From Setaria digitata (lineage: Eukaryota > Nematoda > Chromadorea > Rhabditida > Setariidae): DNA of 64,000 nt. The stretch lies in NCBI GenBank assembly GCA_003640385.1, contig RCAB01000322.1:1-64000 (forward strand), written 5' to 3'. Positions 10,463 to 23,113 of the stretch are shown here, piece by piece (position 1 is the stretch's first letter; each line of letters opens with the position of its first letter). Both the position numbers and the translations under genes were made by a program. Under the pieces are notes generated by a model that ran no database searches, was not told where the DNA came from, and saw only the letters and a list, made by a program, of their open reading frames with translations.

Positions 10463-12952
10463 ATGGTGATGAATGCGGACGAAACGTTACCGTCGATGTT
10501 ACCCGCAACACCGACTTCTGTTACTGTGAATGACTTGGATAGGTTAGCATTTATCTCTCTCCTTTTAGATTTCACAAAAATCCATTACTCATTGAAAAGA
10601 AGTATTTTGCAGAAACTCTTTTTTTTATCTTACGGATGTTTATGATGCTGTTTTTTTTTCACGATCTACATGTCGATTTACCTACTCATGCTTTAAAAGC
10701 AATAATTTTACAGGCAGATCGAAACATTGATGAGATGTGAATGTATCTCTGAGCAAGAAGTGAAGTCACTTTGTGCCAAGGCGCGTGAAATCCTTTTACA
10801 GGAGGGCAACGTCCAAGTAGTTGACTCTCCCGTCACGGTATTCTTTCACTTAGACAATTATACAGTATTCTTGCATGATACCTTTAAGGGAGCAGTATAC
10901 CATGTTCATGAATTTACAGTTTCCTTATCTAGGATCAATTAAGCAACTGATAATATTTGTGATTTCTGATTGTTGATTTTTTTTAATCCCTATTATTTAT
11001 ATGGCCTAATCATTCAACTTTTTTTTATGGTATTAATTTACCAATTAATAGTATCGTTAAGAAAAGTTGCTTATATCATTGTGTTATGTTTTATTATTTA
11101 CCTTATGGTTAAGGAAATATTCAGATATGTGGCGATATTCACGGTCAGTTTTACGACTTGATGGAATTATTCAGGGTTGGTGGTCAAGTTCCTGATACGA
11201 ATTATCTTTTCCTCGGTGACTTTGTTGATCGCGGTTTTTATTCCGTTGAGGTAATTGCCTATTAGTGCTTCTGACTGTGGTAGTTGAATTAATATTTTTT
11301 AAAAGACGTCTGCGTATTCGATTTTACTTCTCTACCTGGGACTTTAAGCAAACTCTAGTTTTGTTTGTTATTTTCTGAGTAAAATACCCAACTTAACGTA
11401 CTCAGTTCCAATCCAGCTTTATATTTTCTGGACTGAAATTGAGTGGCTTGTGCTCCAAGTATGAAAGCTAAAACTGAAAAATTTTGTTTCTCATACACTG
11501 TTCTGTATGGCACAACTTAAAACTAAAATTGCTTTATCTTCCAGCAAATGGTGTTAGTTGCTGTTTAATGTAATTTTGCAGACATTTTTGTTGCTGTTAG
11601 CTTTGAAAGTGCGATATCCTGATAGGATGATGCTGATAAGAGGCAATCATGAATCTCGCCAAATTACTCAGGTGTATGGATTTTATGATGAATGCTTAAG
11701 GAAGTATGGTTCATCAGCCGTGTGGAGGTAGCTTCTTTAATTTGTAGTTTTATTCATCATGAAAAAAAGACTATAAGGCTTTCATCTAATTACTGTTGTA
11801 TGCCGTCAGTGACTGCTGTTTCAGGTGTTGCACTGAAGTATTCGATTGTCTGAGTCTTTCTGCAGTTATTGCGGGTAAGGTATTCTGTGTCCACGGTGGG
11901 TTGTCACCGTCAATACAAAATCTTGATCAAATTAGGACAATTGATAGGAAGCAAGAGGTAAGTATAATGAGATTTGCTGGTCATAATAGACATTTCTTGA
12001 AAAGGTTTTGCTGTTCAAATATTGAACTTTCGTCTTCATTATTTCAGGTACCACACGATGGTCCAATGTGTGATTTATTATGGTCAGATCCTGAAGAAAG
12101 TGTTGGTTGGGGTGTTAGTCCTCGAGGTGCTGGTTATCTATTTGGTTCTGACGTTGTTAAAGTTAGTTTTATCAAATTTTGTGTTTTCTCATATTTTTTT
12201 TGCTCTTTAGCAGTAACGGTTGCAGGAGACCAGGCAAAAAATTTTTGTAGTAGTTTTATGAAATTGTTATACCATTATCCATTCTCCATTGTTTGATGCT
12301 TTCCCACTATTTCACTGCTTTTTCTACTATCGGTATTTGCTGGTCATTGTAGACTTATTTTCAAAAAAAGACAGTGGTTATTTTAGGCTTTTTGCCAAGC
12401 TAATGGAGTGGATTTGATTTGTCGAGCTCATCAGCTTGTTATGGAAGGTTACAAATGGCATTTTGGTGAAACAGTCTTAACAGTCTGGTCAGCTCCAAAT
12501 TATTGTTACCGGTAGTGTTAGTTCCATTCTTATTTTATATTTATATGCAGCGGAAATTTTATCCTTTGTGCGAAATATTTTTTTTTTTAGAATGATATTG
12601 GTCCAAAATTATTTTTTATTTTCATTCAGAGTAATTATTACTGATAATTGTATGCTCTTCTTCATCACTTATATTCATAGATGTGGTAATGTTGCTGCAA
12701 TTTTGGAACTTGACGAACAGTTAAACAAAGACTTCACCATTTTCGAAGCCGCACCTCAGGTTTATTCATCGCTTTATTGTAGATTAAACTTGAAGATTTA
12801 GAGGCGATGAAATCATATGCATTTATTAGAGTCTATCCAGAACTTATCTAAGGGCCATTACTTTCATATTTTGAGTGTTCATTCATGATTTACTTTTGCA
12901 GGAAAATCGTGGTGCACCAGCTAAAAAGCCTCAGCCGGACTATTTTCTGTGA
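10463..12952 (+). CDS. pph-4: Serine/threonine protein phosphatase 4 catalytic subunit
   Basis: Nine exons: 10463-10542, 10714-10837, 11125-11250, 11582-11727, 11825-11957, 12048-12161, 12387-12511, 12681-12759, 12902-12952; 325 residues. All PPP-family metal and catalytic motifs are present: [30 protein letters not shown], then RAHQLVMEG and [12 protein letters not shown]. The sequence follows PP4 rather than PP2A or PP6 ([33 protein letters not shown]). It ends DYFL, the carboxyl-methylation tail of PP2A-like phosphatases. PP4 acts with regulatory subunits in centrosome maturation, meiosis and DNA-damage responses. The N-terminus is about 18 residues longer than the vertebrate protein before DLDRQIE. 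Start chosen because the preceding TTTCAG acceptor leaves this as the first ATG. Confidence 0.97.
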
Positions 12953-14019
12953 AAGCTATCTTTTTCATATAATACTTTTAATTGAAATGCAGCATTTTTT
13001 ATTTTTTGGTCTTAAATTTCGTGATAAAATTATTGGTATATTTATAATAAGAAAATCGAACTTTTCGGCCGTTTTCACTCTTTTTTTTTTTTAATATTTA
13101 TTCTTTTTGAAAATGGAAGCTTTAATGACTGTTTTTGGCGCTTGCCATTTATTTATTTGATTTGAAATTGCACATGTTTTGATTTTTTTTTTACGTTGTA
13201 ATGATGCAACACTGATTATATGATTTGCCTTCTGTGTTTGCATTAAATTTGATTCGGAAAGAAAACATTTTTGAAGAAGCCGTGTTGACAGAAGTTTCTA
13301 GTTGTGTGAAGTAGTGAACACTATTATTTTGAAATAATTCGATTTGAGAATTTTTATTCCGCTAATATTGGCCAAATTATTTTTTATTTGGAACAGGTGA
13401 TTTTATTTTGCTGTTTTTTTCCGAATATCACTGCTCCGATACAGTCGATTTTTATAGCGTTCGATAGTGGCACGTTGGAATCCCTTCGTCTTCAGGAATT
13501 GAAAGTGTAACTTTTAGCGAGTTTTTTCTGCATGTTTTACTTTATAATAATCAGATTATTAAGAAACTTCAAAACTTCGAGATTTCCAAATTGACCATAT
13601 TTGGGTTGCATAAATCGGGTAACTTTTGGCAGATACAAACAGCTTGATTGTACGCAGTGTTTTTGTTGGTTTTAAATTGTAACATTAAATGTACATATGG
13701 AAACAAACTGATGCCAGGTAACTGGCCGAGTTTTTTGGTACTTAACCACTTAACTAACTTAGCTTTTTTTCTTGATATTCAAACATAGCTTAGACTAAAC
13801 ATTTGTAGGACGAGTACTCTTCCCTCACTTTTGATTCACAAAATTTCTGATATTGTGCAGTGATTTTAGGTCGTAAATGTTTCAGCTGTTTAATAAAAGA
13901 CTATTGGATTGCATTTCACTTCTAATTGTCTGCCATTTCTCCTCTCGCAATTATGGAGTGTCGTGATATTTAATATTACAATTAGAAATGAAACAAAAAA
14001 GGGATTCGCAGCAAGAGAA

Positions 14020-14026
<7 letters not shown>

Positions 14027-14055
<29 letters not shown>
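14027..14055. repeat. (TA)n microsatellite
   Basis: TA dinucleotides upstream of the glutaredoxin 5 gene. Confidence 0.9.
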
Positions 14056-14059
<4 letters not shown>

Positions 14060-14216
14060 GTTGTCCTAAATTTTAATATTAAGATTTAGTATCATAAAAT
14101 GTTATTCACTTAATCAAGCAAATTATACCATTAGCTATCGCTATTACTATGAAACATGAGTGGTACGAGAAGTAATGAAGGGAAAATTAGCAGTAATTAA
14201 ATAATGTTAACATTAG

Positions 14217-14222
14217 TTGCAG
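14217..14222 (+). promoter_or_regulatory. Probable spliced-leader acceptor abutting the glutaredoxin 5 ATG
   Basis: TTGCAG ends directly before ATG at 14223, leaving no untranslated bases after splicing. No matching donor is evident upstream, which favours trans-splicing. Confidence 0.5.
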
Positions 14223-15809
14223 ATGTTCGGTTTAACAAGAGTCATTGGACAAGCAGCATTTCGTCCATTCAGAATCTTTGCCTTTTCTACTGCGTCATCA
14301 TCATCATCACTACCTGAAGTGTTAAAAAAACGGATCGAGAAAATGATCTCATCTGCTCCAGTTGTAGTTTTCATGAAGGGCACACAGGTTGAACCGATGT
14401 GTGGCTTCAGCAAGAATGTCAAATTGGTAGGTTTAGTTTACACAGTAAAATAAGCCGTAAGCAGTTACACAAAGTTTCTCTTAATTCAATAGTGAAACAG
14501 AAAGAGAAGGTTGGGTTGAATCGTTTTCAGCAGTCATTTGAAAATGCCGTCTGCTTTCAATCCGAAAAATTAGTGATTTGGGCAATGACCTATAGCTGTA
14601 GATAATATTTTCCTTTGTTCATTCGATATAGAAAAACTGCCTGTAAGCGACCTAACACTGTTTTATTTTTCTTCGTAGGTACAGTTTTTCTATCGAATTG
14701 TTGGAAGGAATTGGATAAAATTGAATTGGATGGATTGGATTGTTCCCGTACTATGTAAATTCCTGATTGAGGAATATTATTTGTCTACATTAGCGTCCTT
14801 TCTTTAAATGAATGTGCTTTCATGACACCAGTAGAAGCGCTAAAAAAGTCTTTCCTTCTCAATCCGAATTTTCCTTTTTTTCTAAAACATTCCCTTACAG
14901 GTGTTAGATTATCACGATGTTAAATTCAAAGATTATGACGTTCTCGGCGACAATGACTTAAGGGAAGGTATCAAAGCATATAGCGACTGGCCTACAATAC
15001 CTCAGGTAAATCTATTTTTCGTTCACCTCCTTATCTCTTTTCTCTTTCAAAGAAAGCAGTAAAGAAAAATACAACCGATTTACATCTCTGTCTAGTAACT
15101 TTGAGGAGAAGTCTGCGGATTAAACATCAAAGCACCAATGAAATTCACATTTCCAGAGTTTCAAAGGTTTCTTTTGCACCTGTTTCATGCACCATCAATA
15201 CTACCTGATTTTCGACATTTTCATTTATGATAAAAATGTGTACATCAAAATAAAACAACGATGCATATCAATTAAACAAAGCATTTCTTTTTTTTTCTTT
15301 TTTTTTTTTCAAAATCATCACTTCTCATGTTTTCTTTCACCTCACAAAAATGAATGTAATCATCACTTCTCATGTGTTCTTTCACCTCACAAAAATGAAT
15401 GTTAGGGAACATACATGAAAAATATATATATATATATATGTATAAATATGCAATAACAGCACAAATAGTGACGAAAAAGGGAATAGAAGAAAACAATAAA
15501 TAAGACAAATGGTACCTAATAAGAACGAAACACCATTTTTTACCTCGTTCTTTTTTTTTCTGCAAAATTTTGTTTCCTAATCAATCTCTGCGTTTTTTCT
15601 GCTACTCAAAAAAAGAAAAAATAAATGAATGCATGATTAAAAATTTATGTAAATTTTTATTTCAGGTTTATGTGAATGGCAATTTTATAGGCGGTTGTGA
15701 TATCCTTGTTTCGATGCATAAAAAGGGTGAAATAACAGACCTCTTTGAGAAAGAAGGTATAAAAACAAGATTTTCGGATGCTGCGAACAAAGAATCGAAA
15801 AATCATTAG
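14223..15809 (+). CDS. glrx-5: Mitochondrial monothiol glutaredoxin 5
   Basis: Three exons, 14223-14426, 14901-15005 and 15666-15809, give 150 residues. Residues 1-28 are Arg/Ser/Phe-rich without acidic residues, a likely mitochondrial presequence. The glutaredoxin fold follows, with MKGTQ, the monothiol CGFS motif (residues 60-63), [13 protein letters not shown] and the GGCDIL glutathione-binding loop. GLRX5 proteins hold a bridging [2Fe-2S] cluster and pass it on in mitochondrial iron-sulfur cluster assembly. The last codon and TAG stop overlap the stop codon of the PPM1G gene on the other strand by 4 bases. Intron 2 carries a 45-bp tandem repeat. The start is set by the acceptor right before the ATG and the presequence. 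Confidence 0.95.
15313..15402. repeat. Two tandem copies of a 45-bp unit
   Basis: Copy 1 is 15313-15357 and copy 2 is 15358-15402; they differ at one base by eye. The unit starts AATCATCACTTCTCATG. It lies in intron 2 of the glutaredoxin gene and mirrors into open frames on both strands that have no family resemblance. Confidence 0.92.
15656..15661 (-). other. Candidate polyadenylation signal for PPM1G
   Basis: AATAAA on the minus strand about 145 bases past the PPM1G stop, inside the acceptor region of glutaredoxin intron 2. Confidence 0.4.
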
Positions 15810-18800
15810 GATGATAATGGCATCGACGGCTGCTGTAATGACGGTGTTGAGCACAATATCTGTGCCACAATTATCGTCATATTATCACAACCAGTGCCAT
15901 CTCCTGCTGTATTTGGTGACAAACAATGATCACAAATCTGCAAAATTTTTTTATGACATTGAGAAATAGAATATTTACCATCTGTATATGATCGTATGTT
16001 TTGCATGTGCAAATCTCGCCATCCACATCTATATTACTTTATATTTTTATACTCAAACTAATGTTACCATTTGAAGTCTAACATTTACTCTTACTTGAAT
16101 AGTATAGAGAAAATAAATTATCACCTAAAACTATTCAGCTTCACATGCAAATGCGCCAAAATGTTATGTTCCGCTTATTTCATTATAAGTTTGCCAATAA
16201 AACAGTGCGTGTTTTTTAGTGGGAGAAAAGGGTTCTTTTTTTCTTTTTTTCGGAATGCAGAAAAGAAATGCTTTTCGATAAATATCACTGTTGCCTTCTT
16301 CTACAACGCTAACATGTTTATGTAGCAGTAAGCTGGCTTTCATCTTTTAATTCGCAGTCACCTGTATTTTGTAACACAATTCAAAAATGAAATCTCAAAA
16401 CTTTGGCTTACGTGCTTTGCGTTTGGAATTAAAACCGATTAGATATTAAAAAAAAAAAAAAAAGTGTAAAAAACCTGTTCACAGATATCCTTTAAATTAA
16501 CACCATCATTTATCCTTCGACGTATGAAATCAACCACTTCTTGGCTAGTCAGTGAATTCCTGAAATGACAGTGATATATATATATGAGGCGTCCACACCC
16601 TATATTATATATAGGGGGTGGACGCCTTCTGCGCTTGCTATTTGAAAAAAAAATTAGTTTTATGAGTAAAAAATCTAGAAGTCTGAGAAATTCAAATTTG
16701 TTAATAAAAAATATAAATCGAACCATATGCCATCGCAAGCAATGACGATAAACTCATCGCCTTGTAAAATTTTGTACTGCTTGACATCTGGTAATGCCGA
16801 AATCATTTGTTCCTTTAATGGCAGTGCAGCATTTTTCTTATAGAAGTGATCACCTAAGGCTCTGAAAGGAGCATAAAATACTGCACAATAAAGTCCACAG
16901 TATCCTTTAACCAATGTGCCAAACTTTGCCTTTGTTCCATAAGTGAAATCATTCTTGTCAAAGTAATCATAAGAAACGAGTAATTTCTTCCATTATTTTC
17001 CCAGCTTCCTATTAATTCTTGAAAAAAAGGTTCTCTCACAAGGGTGCTAAGTGATTGCAACTTCTTAAAATAGAAAGTTAACCTTGAAAGATTCAAGCCA
17101 CCGTTAACCCGACCATCCACACTAATTTCTCCTCCCGCTGTTTCAATTCGCCTCCTTTCTAAAAGCAAAATTATTTCGCTTGAATAAACGATCCGCAAGA
17201 ATAATAATGTTTTCTCCATAATCAATATCGAACGTTTCCAGAGAAGTTACTTAATTAACAAATTCTTTTTAGTGAACAGAAAAACAAACAAACAAACCTA
17301 TGTCATCTTCCGGTTTATGGTCAACTGATAATTCAACAGCCATACCCTTACGACACAAGACTGCACGGCTATCACCCGCATTACCAACCACTACCTTATC
17401 CTAAAAAGTCAAACAGTCAGTCTGTGCGATGGAATTCTTCGAGAAATGGCAATTTTTTTTCGATCGAAAACATTCATAAATATCAATTTCTGTCATCCAA
17501 AAAGTAACGAATTTAGAAATATCAAACATATTTAAAGTAAAAAATTGCTATTTAATTGGCAACTATAAGACATTACCTTAAAAATTATAACAACACATGC
17601 TGTAGAACCTGAATCTTCACCAGGAGTATCACCTGACGGGCAAGAGTAAGTCTGCTCAGTCTGTAAAACACAACTTTAAAAAATTGTGAAAGCATTATAT
17701 CAATATGAAAGTCGAGAAGCAGTAAGTCAATAAAAATTTTAGAAACTAATTACGCCTATCAGATCATTATATTACCTGACGAATGGTTGGACTCTATCAA
17801 AATCTAAATCTCGATTATTAGCTAGTAATTATGATCAAAATCCAATCTGGCACTTTCCGAAAAAAAAAATGCATTTCTGATATTTCTAGTATATTTCACA
17901 CATATAAAACTAATATACGTACAGTTTTAGAATTACATATATTTAGAAGCAGGGCTTAGATTACTCCAAATCGATACTAAAAACCTGCACGAAAAATAAT
18001 GAAAAACTGTTCACTTATTTAATATATTTATTTTAGTGAATGAATCGTTATACGTAGTCACTCGGTAAACATAAAACACGTCACATTTTGAACTTACATC
18101 ATCGATTTCTTCGTCGTCATCCAATTCCTCTTCTTCTTCACCTTCACTCATCTCCTCATCGGCATTGTAATCTTCATCTACCGATTCAGAATCCGAAGAA
18201 AATGCAACTTGTCCATCAGAAATTCTGAAAACATGTCAGGAAACAATCCAATTTATGCAAAATTATCAAATTAACATGCTAGTCTTTCTTCTTTCTTGTA
18301 ACCTGTGGAAAATTCTTCATAGCAGAAATTATTTTACAAACTTGCAGTTTCGAAATAAATTTATTGGCAAACAGCTGGAATCGATAGCCACTCACGCAGA
18401 AGGTTGAGGGTTTTCGTTGGCAGGTATGGGGTCATCTCCATCACCTGCAGCAGTCGAAGTTGTAGTGGTACTAAGTTCCGGAGGACCAGCAACTTCCGGC
18501 TCACTGCTCGCTACCTCACTTTCTCCAGTGGTTTCGTATCTAATGAACAATAGCAATCATTTGAGATTTGCAGTGAAAATTAAATGATTGTAGGAAGAAA
18601 GCAACGTCCTAATATCCGTCTCCATAAACTATGATGCTTTTGTAAAGCTAAAATAAAACCAAGCTCGAATTTAACATCATACCTTCCTCCTTGAACCACT
18701 CCCTCCGATTTATCCATCATCGAACTATTTGAGACTGAATCCTTGCAATGACCTTCTGATACATCATCAATGTCTGCAAGTTATAATAATGTATTTATCC

Positions 18801-20400
18801 ATCATCCAAAATAAGCCAGATATAAGCTTCAAAAGAAAATATGTTTCTTGCACATCTTAAATATCGACTCTTTTTATTGTGAGAAAATATACAAAGACAA
18901 GACAAACCATTTGACGATCTCGTGCGTTTTGCTTTTAATATACCCACAGACGATTCACTAACTCGTTTTTTGGATTTTTCTTCCATTACCTTTTCTTCAG
19001 ATTGTTTCTTGAGAAAACTTTCATCAGCTTTTATTTCCCTGTCCATTGCAGCATTACCATTCTGACTGTTTTCACTTGCTTCCTGTTCTAGCACATTTGA
19101 TCCGTTTTCCTCAACTTTCTTTTCAATTTCTTCTATTCTCTGAATATAGACTAAAAATTTACTACTGCAAAAATCTCGCTGATTGATAAAATTTAGGACA
19201 TAATTGCCTTCAGCATCATTATTTGTTCCCAATATAAAATATAGATCAGCGAGGAAATTTAACCTGTATCTTTTCATCTCCATCCTTCTGTTCGAGTTGT
19301 GCCCGCAATTCATCAAGATCGATGACTGATTCTTTGCCATTCTGGTCCCGATGTAAAACAATCCCGTATCTTTCTAGTATGGTTTCAATGGGCATTCCGG
19401 CTTCTTCATACAATGCCTGCTGAATATGAAAAACCAAATGATTTCACTGAAACGCGATTTCAGCAATTGATTAATCTCGAACCGTGATTACAAAAAAAAC
19501 ACAAGTAATGACCTTATCCTCATCTTCATCGCTTAAGTCTTCATGCTTCGGTTCCACAGTACCTGCCATTTTCTTCAATTCCCTCATGACTGATTCAGAT
19601 CTAAGCAAAATAGAGAAATTTTAATTTCCAAAATGAGATGCAGAAAGTAAATTTTTTTCCAGATGTATACACAAAAGAATAAGCCAATAACATGATCTGT
19701 TCACCTTAATAATTCATCCAGTTCCAAAAAAGTATCTTGTATAGCTTTTGCATAATTACCCGAAAACCATGAATTATTTGCCTTTAACATATCTGGTAAA
19801 TGATGAGCACTATACTGTGCCACTTCACTTCCTGTAATGTATGCTCATTCGTAGCATTTCGATTATTTACTTTAGACAACAGAATGAACTTCGTTTTCAT
19901 ATTTCAGAGCACTTCACAAGCCAATTATTTACGAAACTTACCTCCGTGACCATCGTAAACAGCAAAAAAGGAACTGTCCTCATCAAAATCCACAATACAA
20001 TTATGCGCATCCTAAAATTCACGATTTGTAGTATTAAATACTTTTCAATCACTGATTTAGGTCATTGTTCGGAAACTGCATATAACCTTCACTATTGAAC
20101 AGCTTGTCTCATTATCAAAAAAGATTTCTGTACAAAAAATGGTTAAAGATATTAGAATAATGGCATTCACGATACTACAAACCTATGTGTGAACGGCATA
20201 CGCAGTTTTAAAAGAAACAGAATTAGAATGACGGCACTCCTGTAGGAAATCCAAACTTTTCGTTAATTGATTTCAAAATTTCAAATAACCTCCTGATTGA
20301 TACGCCATCCTTGCATACTTGTTGCAGCATAACGGATTCGCTCATTGCTGCCACATTCAGATACTTTTTCGGTTATTGGCTTACTCAGATAAGCACCCAT
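15806..20400 (-). CDS. ppm-1.G: PP2C-family protein phosphatase PPM1G (acidic-insert type)
   Basis: Fifteen exons on the minus strand: 20400-20290, 20011-19942, 19831-19705, 19600-19513, 19416-19264 (acceptor may be 19419), 19139-18908, 18773-18683, 18539-18396, 18224-18098, 17660-17577, 17400-17298, 17158-17083, 16861-16724, 16559-16475, 15937-15806; about 586 residues. It opens with [10 protein letters not shown] and [14 protein letters not shown], then VYDGHGG, the first half of the PP2C catalytic fold. A long Glu/Asp/Ser-rich insert follows (about residues 130-380) with a probable basic stretch ([17 protein letters not shown]). The fold resumes with [57 protein letters not shown] and [10 protein letters not shown]. 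All metal-binding aspartates are present. PPM1G is a nuclear Mn/Mg-dependent phosphatase linked to splicing factors and histones. Confidence 0.95.
16112..16201 (+). other. Candidate polyadenylation signals for glutaredoxin 5
   Basis: AATAAA occurs at 16112-16117 and 16196-16201, the first downstream of the glutaredoxin stop. Use of either would extend that mRNA antisense across the last PPM1G exon. Confidence 0.4.
16587..16627. repeat. Short near-perfect inverted repeat (hairpin) in a PPM1G intron
   Basis: The left arm AGGCGTCCACACCCTATAT pairs with the right arm ATATAGGGGGTGGACGCCT with a single mismatch and almost no loop. It lies in the intron between exons 16861-16724 and 16559-16475. 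Confidence 0.9.
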
Positions 20401-23113
20401 AAGTTTAGATTGTCTTCAACTATATGAATATGAAAGAAATGGAACTGATCTCAGAGAATTTAATAATAAATGAAGGAATGATATTGTCTTCTTGATATCA
20501 TACGGAAACACATATATGCGTCTTGTACATGCTTTAAGGAAAAAGAAAATCAAAATAGGAGTTATGTCACGAAATAAAAAAACTCGTAAATCACACACAA
20601 GGATATTAAAGCCACAGAAACTATTTTCTGTGAAGCAATCAAAATGTTAGGACGGGTACATCGGAACCGGCTTATAACAACTGTATACAAATATATTTAT
20701 GCATAAATTTAAACAAATTTATCTCAATTTGAAAACAGCTTCTTAATAAGAAAAAAACAACTAGCAAAAAAAGTATAACAGAAAAATCCATGACAATAAT
20801 TAATATCCTGCTAGTTTTCTAATTAATATTTGATATTAATTTAGTGAAATAATCCGCGTCTACTAGTTGAGCAATGAAGATCTAACATGTTCGTAACGGT
20901 AAAATTGGTATTTTATAATCAACAAATGAAATTTTTCTATCCCATCATCGGGACAATCAATAATTAACATTCATTCGTTGAAATATAAATGAAATTATAA
21001 AAATTGATTATTTAGTGTTTACGATTTAAATTCTATTATGTCGTCGTTTAAACAATTACAGGTTATTCAATTGCAGCTATTATGAGTTATTCAGGTATCT
21101 CGTTCTAATAAGCATAGCGATTGCAGCACATAGACATTATCAACTACTACAGTTCACTTAATACACCTAATAAATAAGGTGAAAATTTGAACACAGCTTT
21201 TGAATCTTCATACATTATGAGAAAGAGAAATCCTTTTATTATTATACACATAAACATAAAATCCTAGAACATGTAACAAAAAAAAGTGAAAAAAATTAAA
21301 ATAATTTGATAGTAACAAATGCATCAAATTCTGGAACAAGGATTTTTTTTTATAACAAATGACTAGCGAAATACAACAAGCATTCATAGTTTTTAGTATT
21401 AGTGACAAAATTGCACGTAACTATCGCATCCTTTCTCAACCATCAACATTATTATACAATTTAGTCTAGCAAACATCACGTCACGTAAGTGCAAAACCAC
21501 AACAACAACGTCCAATCGCATCTAGCAACCCCTAAAAACTTGCTTATCCTCTGCCAGTTATATTACGATTAGAAATAAGTATTTCACGGCTACGGCTAAC
21601 ATAAATTGTGGAAAAACGGTCCGTAATTTGCAATTGCTGGATCATTATGCTTATGTATATCCTACCACCATCACTGCGCATATGCAAGTGTAATTTGTTG
21701 TAGATGGAAGTTTAGCAACTTCAATTTATTCTTTAAATTAGATCTTTTGAAATTTGCGAAAACTTAAAATTCATAAATTTTAGCTAAGAACTGACGGCAA
21801 TGATATATTAATTTATTCAATCAATTCAGTTGTAGCTGCGTATAATTATGAATGCAATTGCCATCATTATAAAATGCCGTGTACTTTTTTATTCGTAATA
21901 TGAAATCAGGTAGTATTATTTGCAATAGTTCAGGAAAAAAAAAAAGCTTTTAAATTCTATTAGTTGCAGATTTGAAATGGAAAGAAAAGAAGAAGGGTAA
22001 AGATTATTTCTGTCAATTCCTCCATTTCAACAAACATTTTTTGTGAAATGTGTTCCTGACTGATAGCGATTATTAAAAGTGATTTATTTCAATGAAAAAG
22101 TGAAAAATAGACTTTTTTCTTTTTTTTTTTGAACATTTATTTCACTCTTTTTTTTTAGTTTTTAAAATATAATATGAACAAGTTTGTCACCAGGCAGTAA
22201 ACTTATTTAATGATGGATTAACAGAATTGTGGTTTGGTAATTGATAAAATAACAAAAAATAAACTTTTTTTATAGTGATACAATCATATACAATAGTCAT
22301 ATTTCATCGTTATTCTGATTTTATTATTATATCTTTAAAAAGCATCAATATTTGAGTTAATTGCTGATAATTTTTTTTTAAATAACTTTCTAAAAACTGA
22401 CTATTTTTATTAATTATTAATATAGCTTTTACATTTCGCGTATCTCGACTCGGTTATCACTTATCTTCTAATTGGTACTTTTCTATTATTTCTTTTCAGT
22501 GTAACTCGTGGTACTATTTTTCTGATCTATTCCTTAATGGTACCGCAACTTCCCACTACTCCTAATCATTGACCCATATCCACTGCAGAAGATTCATATT
22601 TTTCTGTTCGTTCTATCCATTATTATGCCTTGGCTTCGTGTATTTTTGTTCTTTTAGGATTCAATTACTATTTATGAAGGAATTCTTTTTTTCCTTAAGT
22701 TTCAAAATTTTTTTTTTTTTTTTGATGAAAATAGCGCATCATAATTGCCGTGCTATTTAAGGAACAAAATTTGGCCAGAGAAATATTTTTTTTTTGTTTT
22801 ATTTTCCACAATTGCGAGATGATGTAATTTGTATTTGCATAATTTTATGTAAATTTTTGAATTATTTAATCGACCGAATTATTTGCATCGATTTAATGCA
22901 TTGCATATTTGATTTTATTTTCCAATGCATTTGAATTTATTGTATAATATCCATCAAACTAATTGGATTGAATGCCTCGTGAATATTGAATGAATTACAT
23001 TAATTGGTTTATTATGGGATAGAAATTTTATAAATTGCAATTACACTGTAGTTTTTTTTTTTATTAAATCTCACTATTCACTTGAGTGAATGGCAAATGA
23101 TAGAATATCGTAG
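20401..23113. other. Divergent intergenic region between PPM1G and DAGL genes
   Basis: Both genes are transcribed outward from this 2.7 kb. It contains AT-rich sequence with poly-A/T runs and no convincing exon on either strand. Confidence 0.65.

Larger units (their letters stand above)
12953..14222 (+). other. Intergenic region between PP4 and glutaredoxin 5 genes
   Basis: No gene seen. AT-rich, includes the PP4 3' untranslated region and a TA microsatellite at 14027-14055. Confidence 0.65.
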
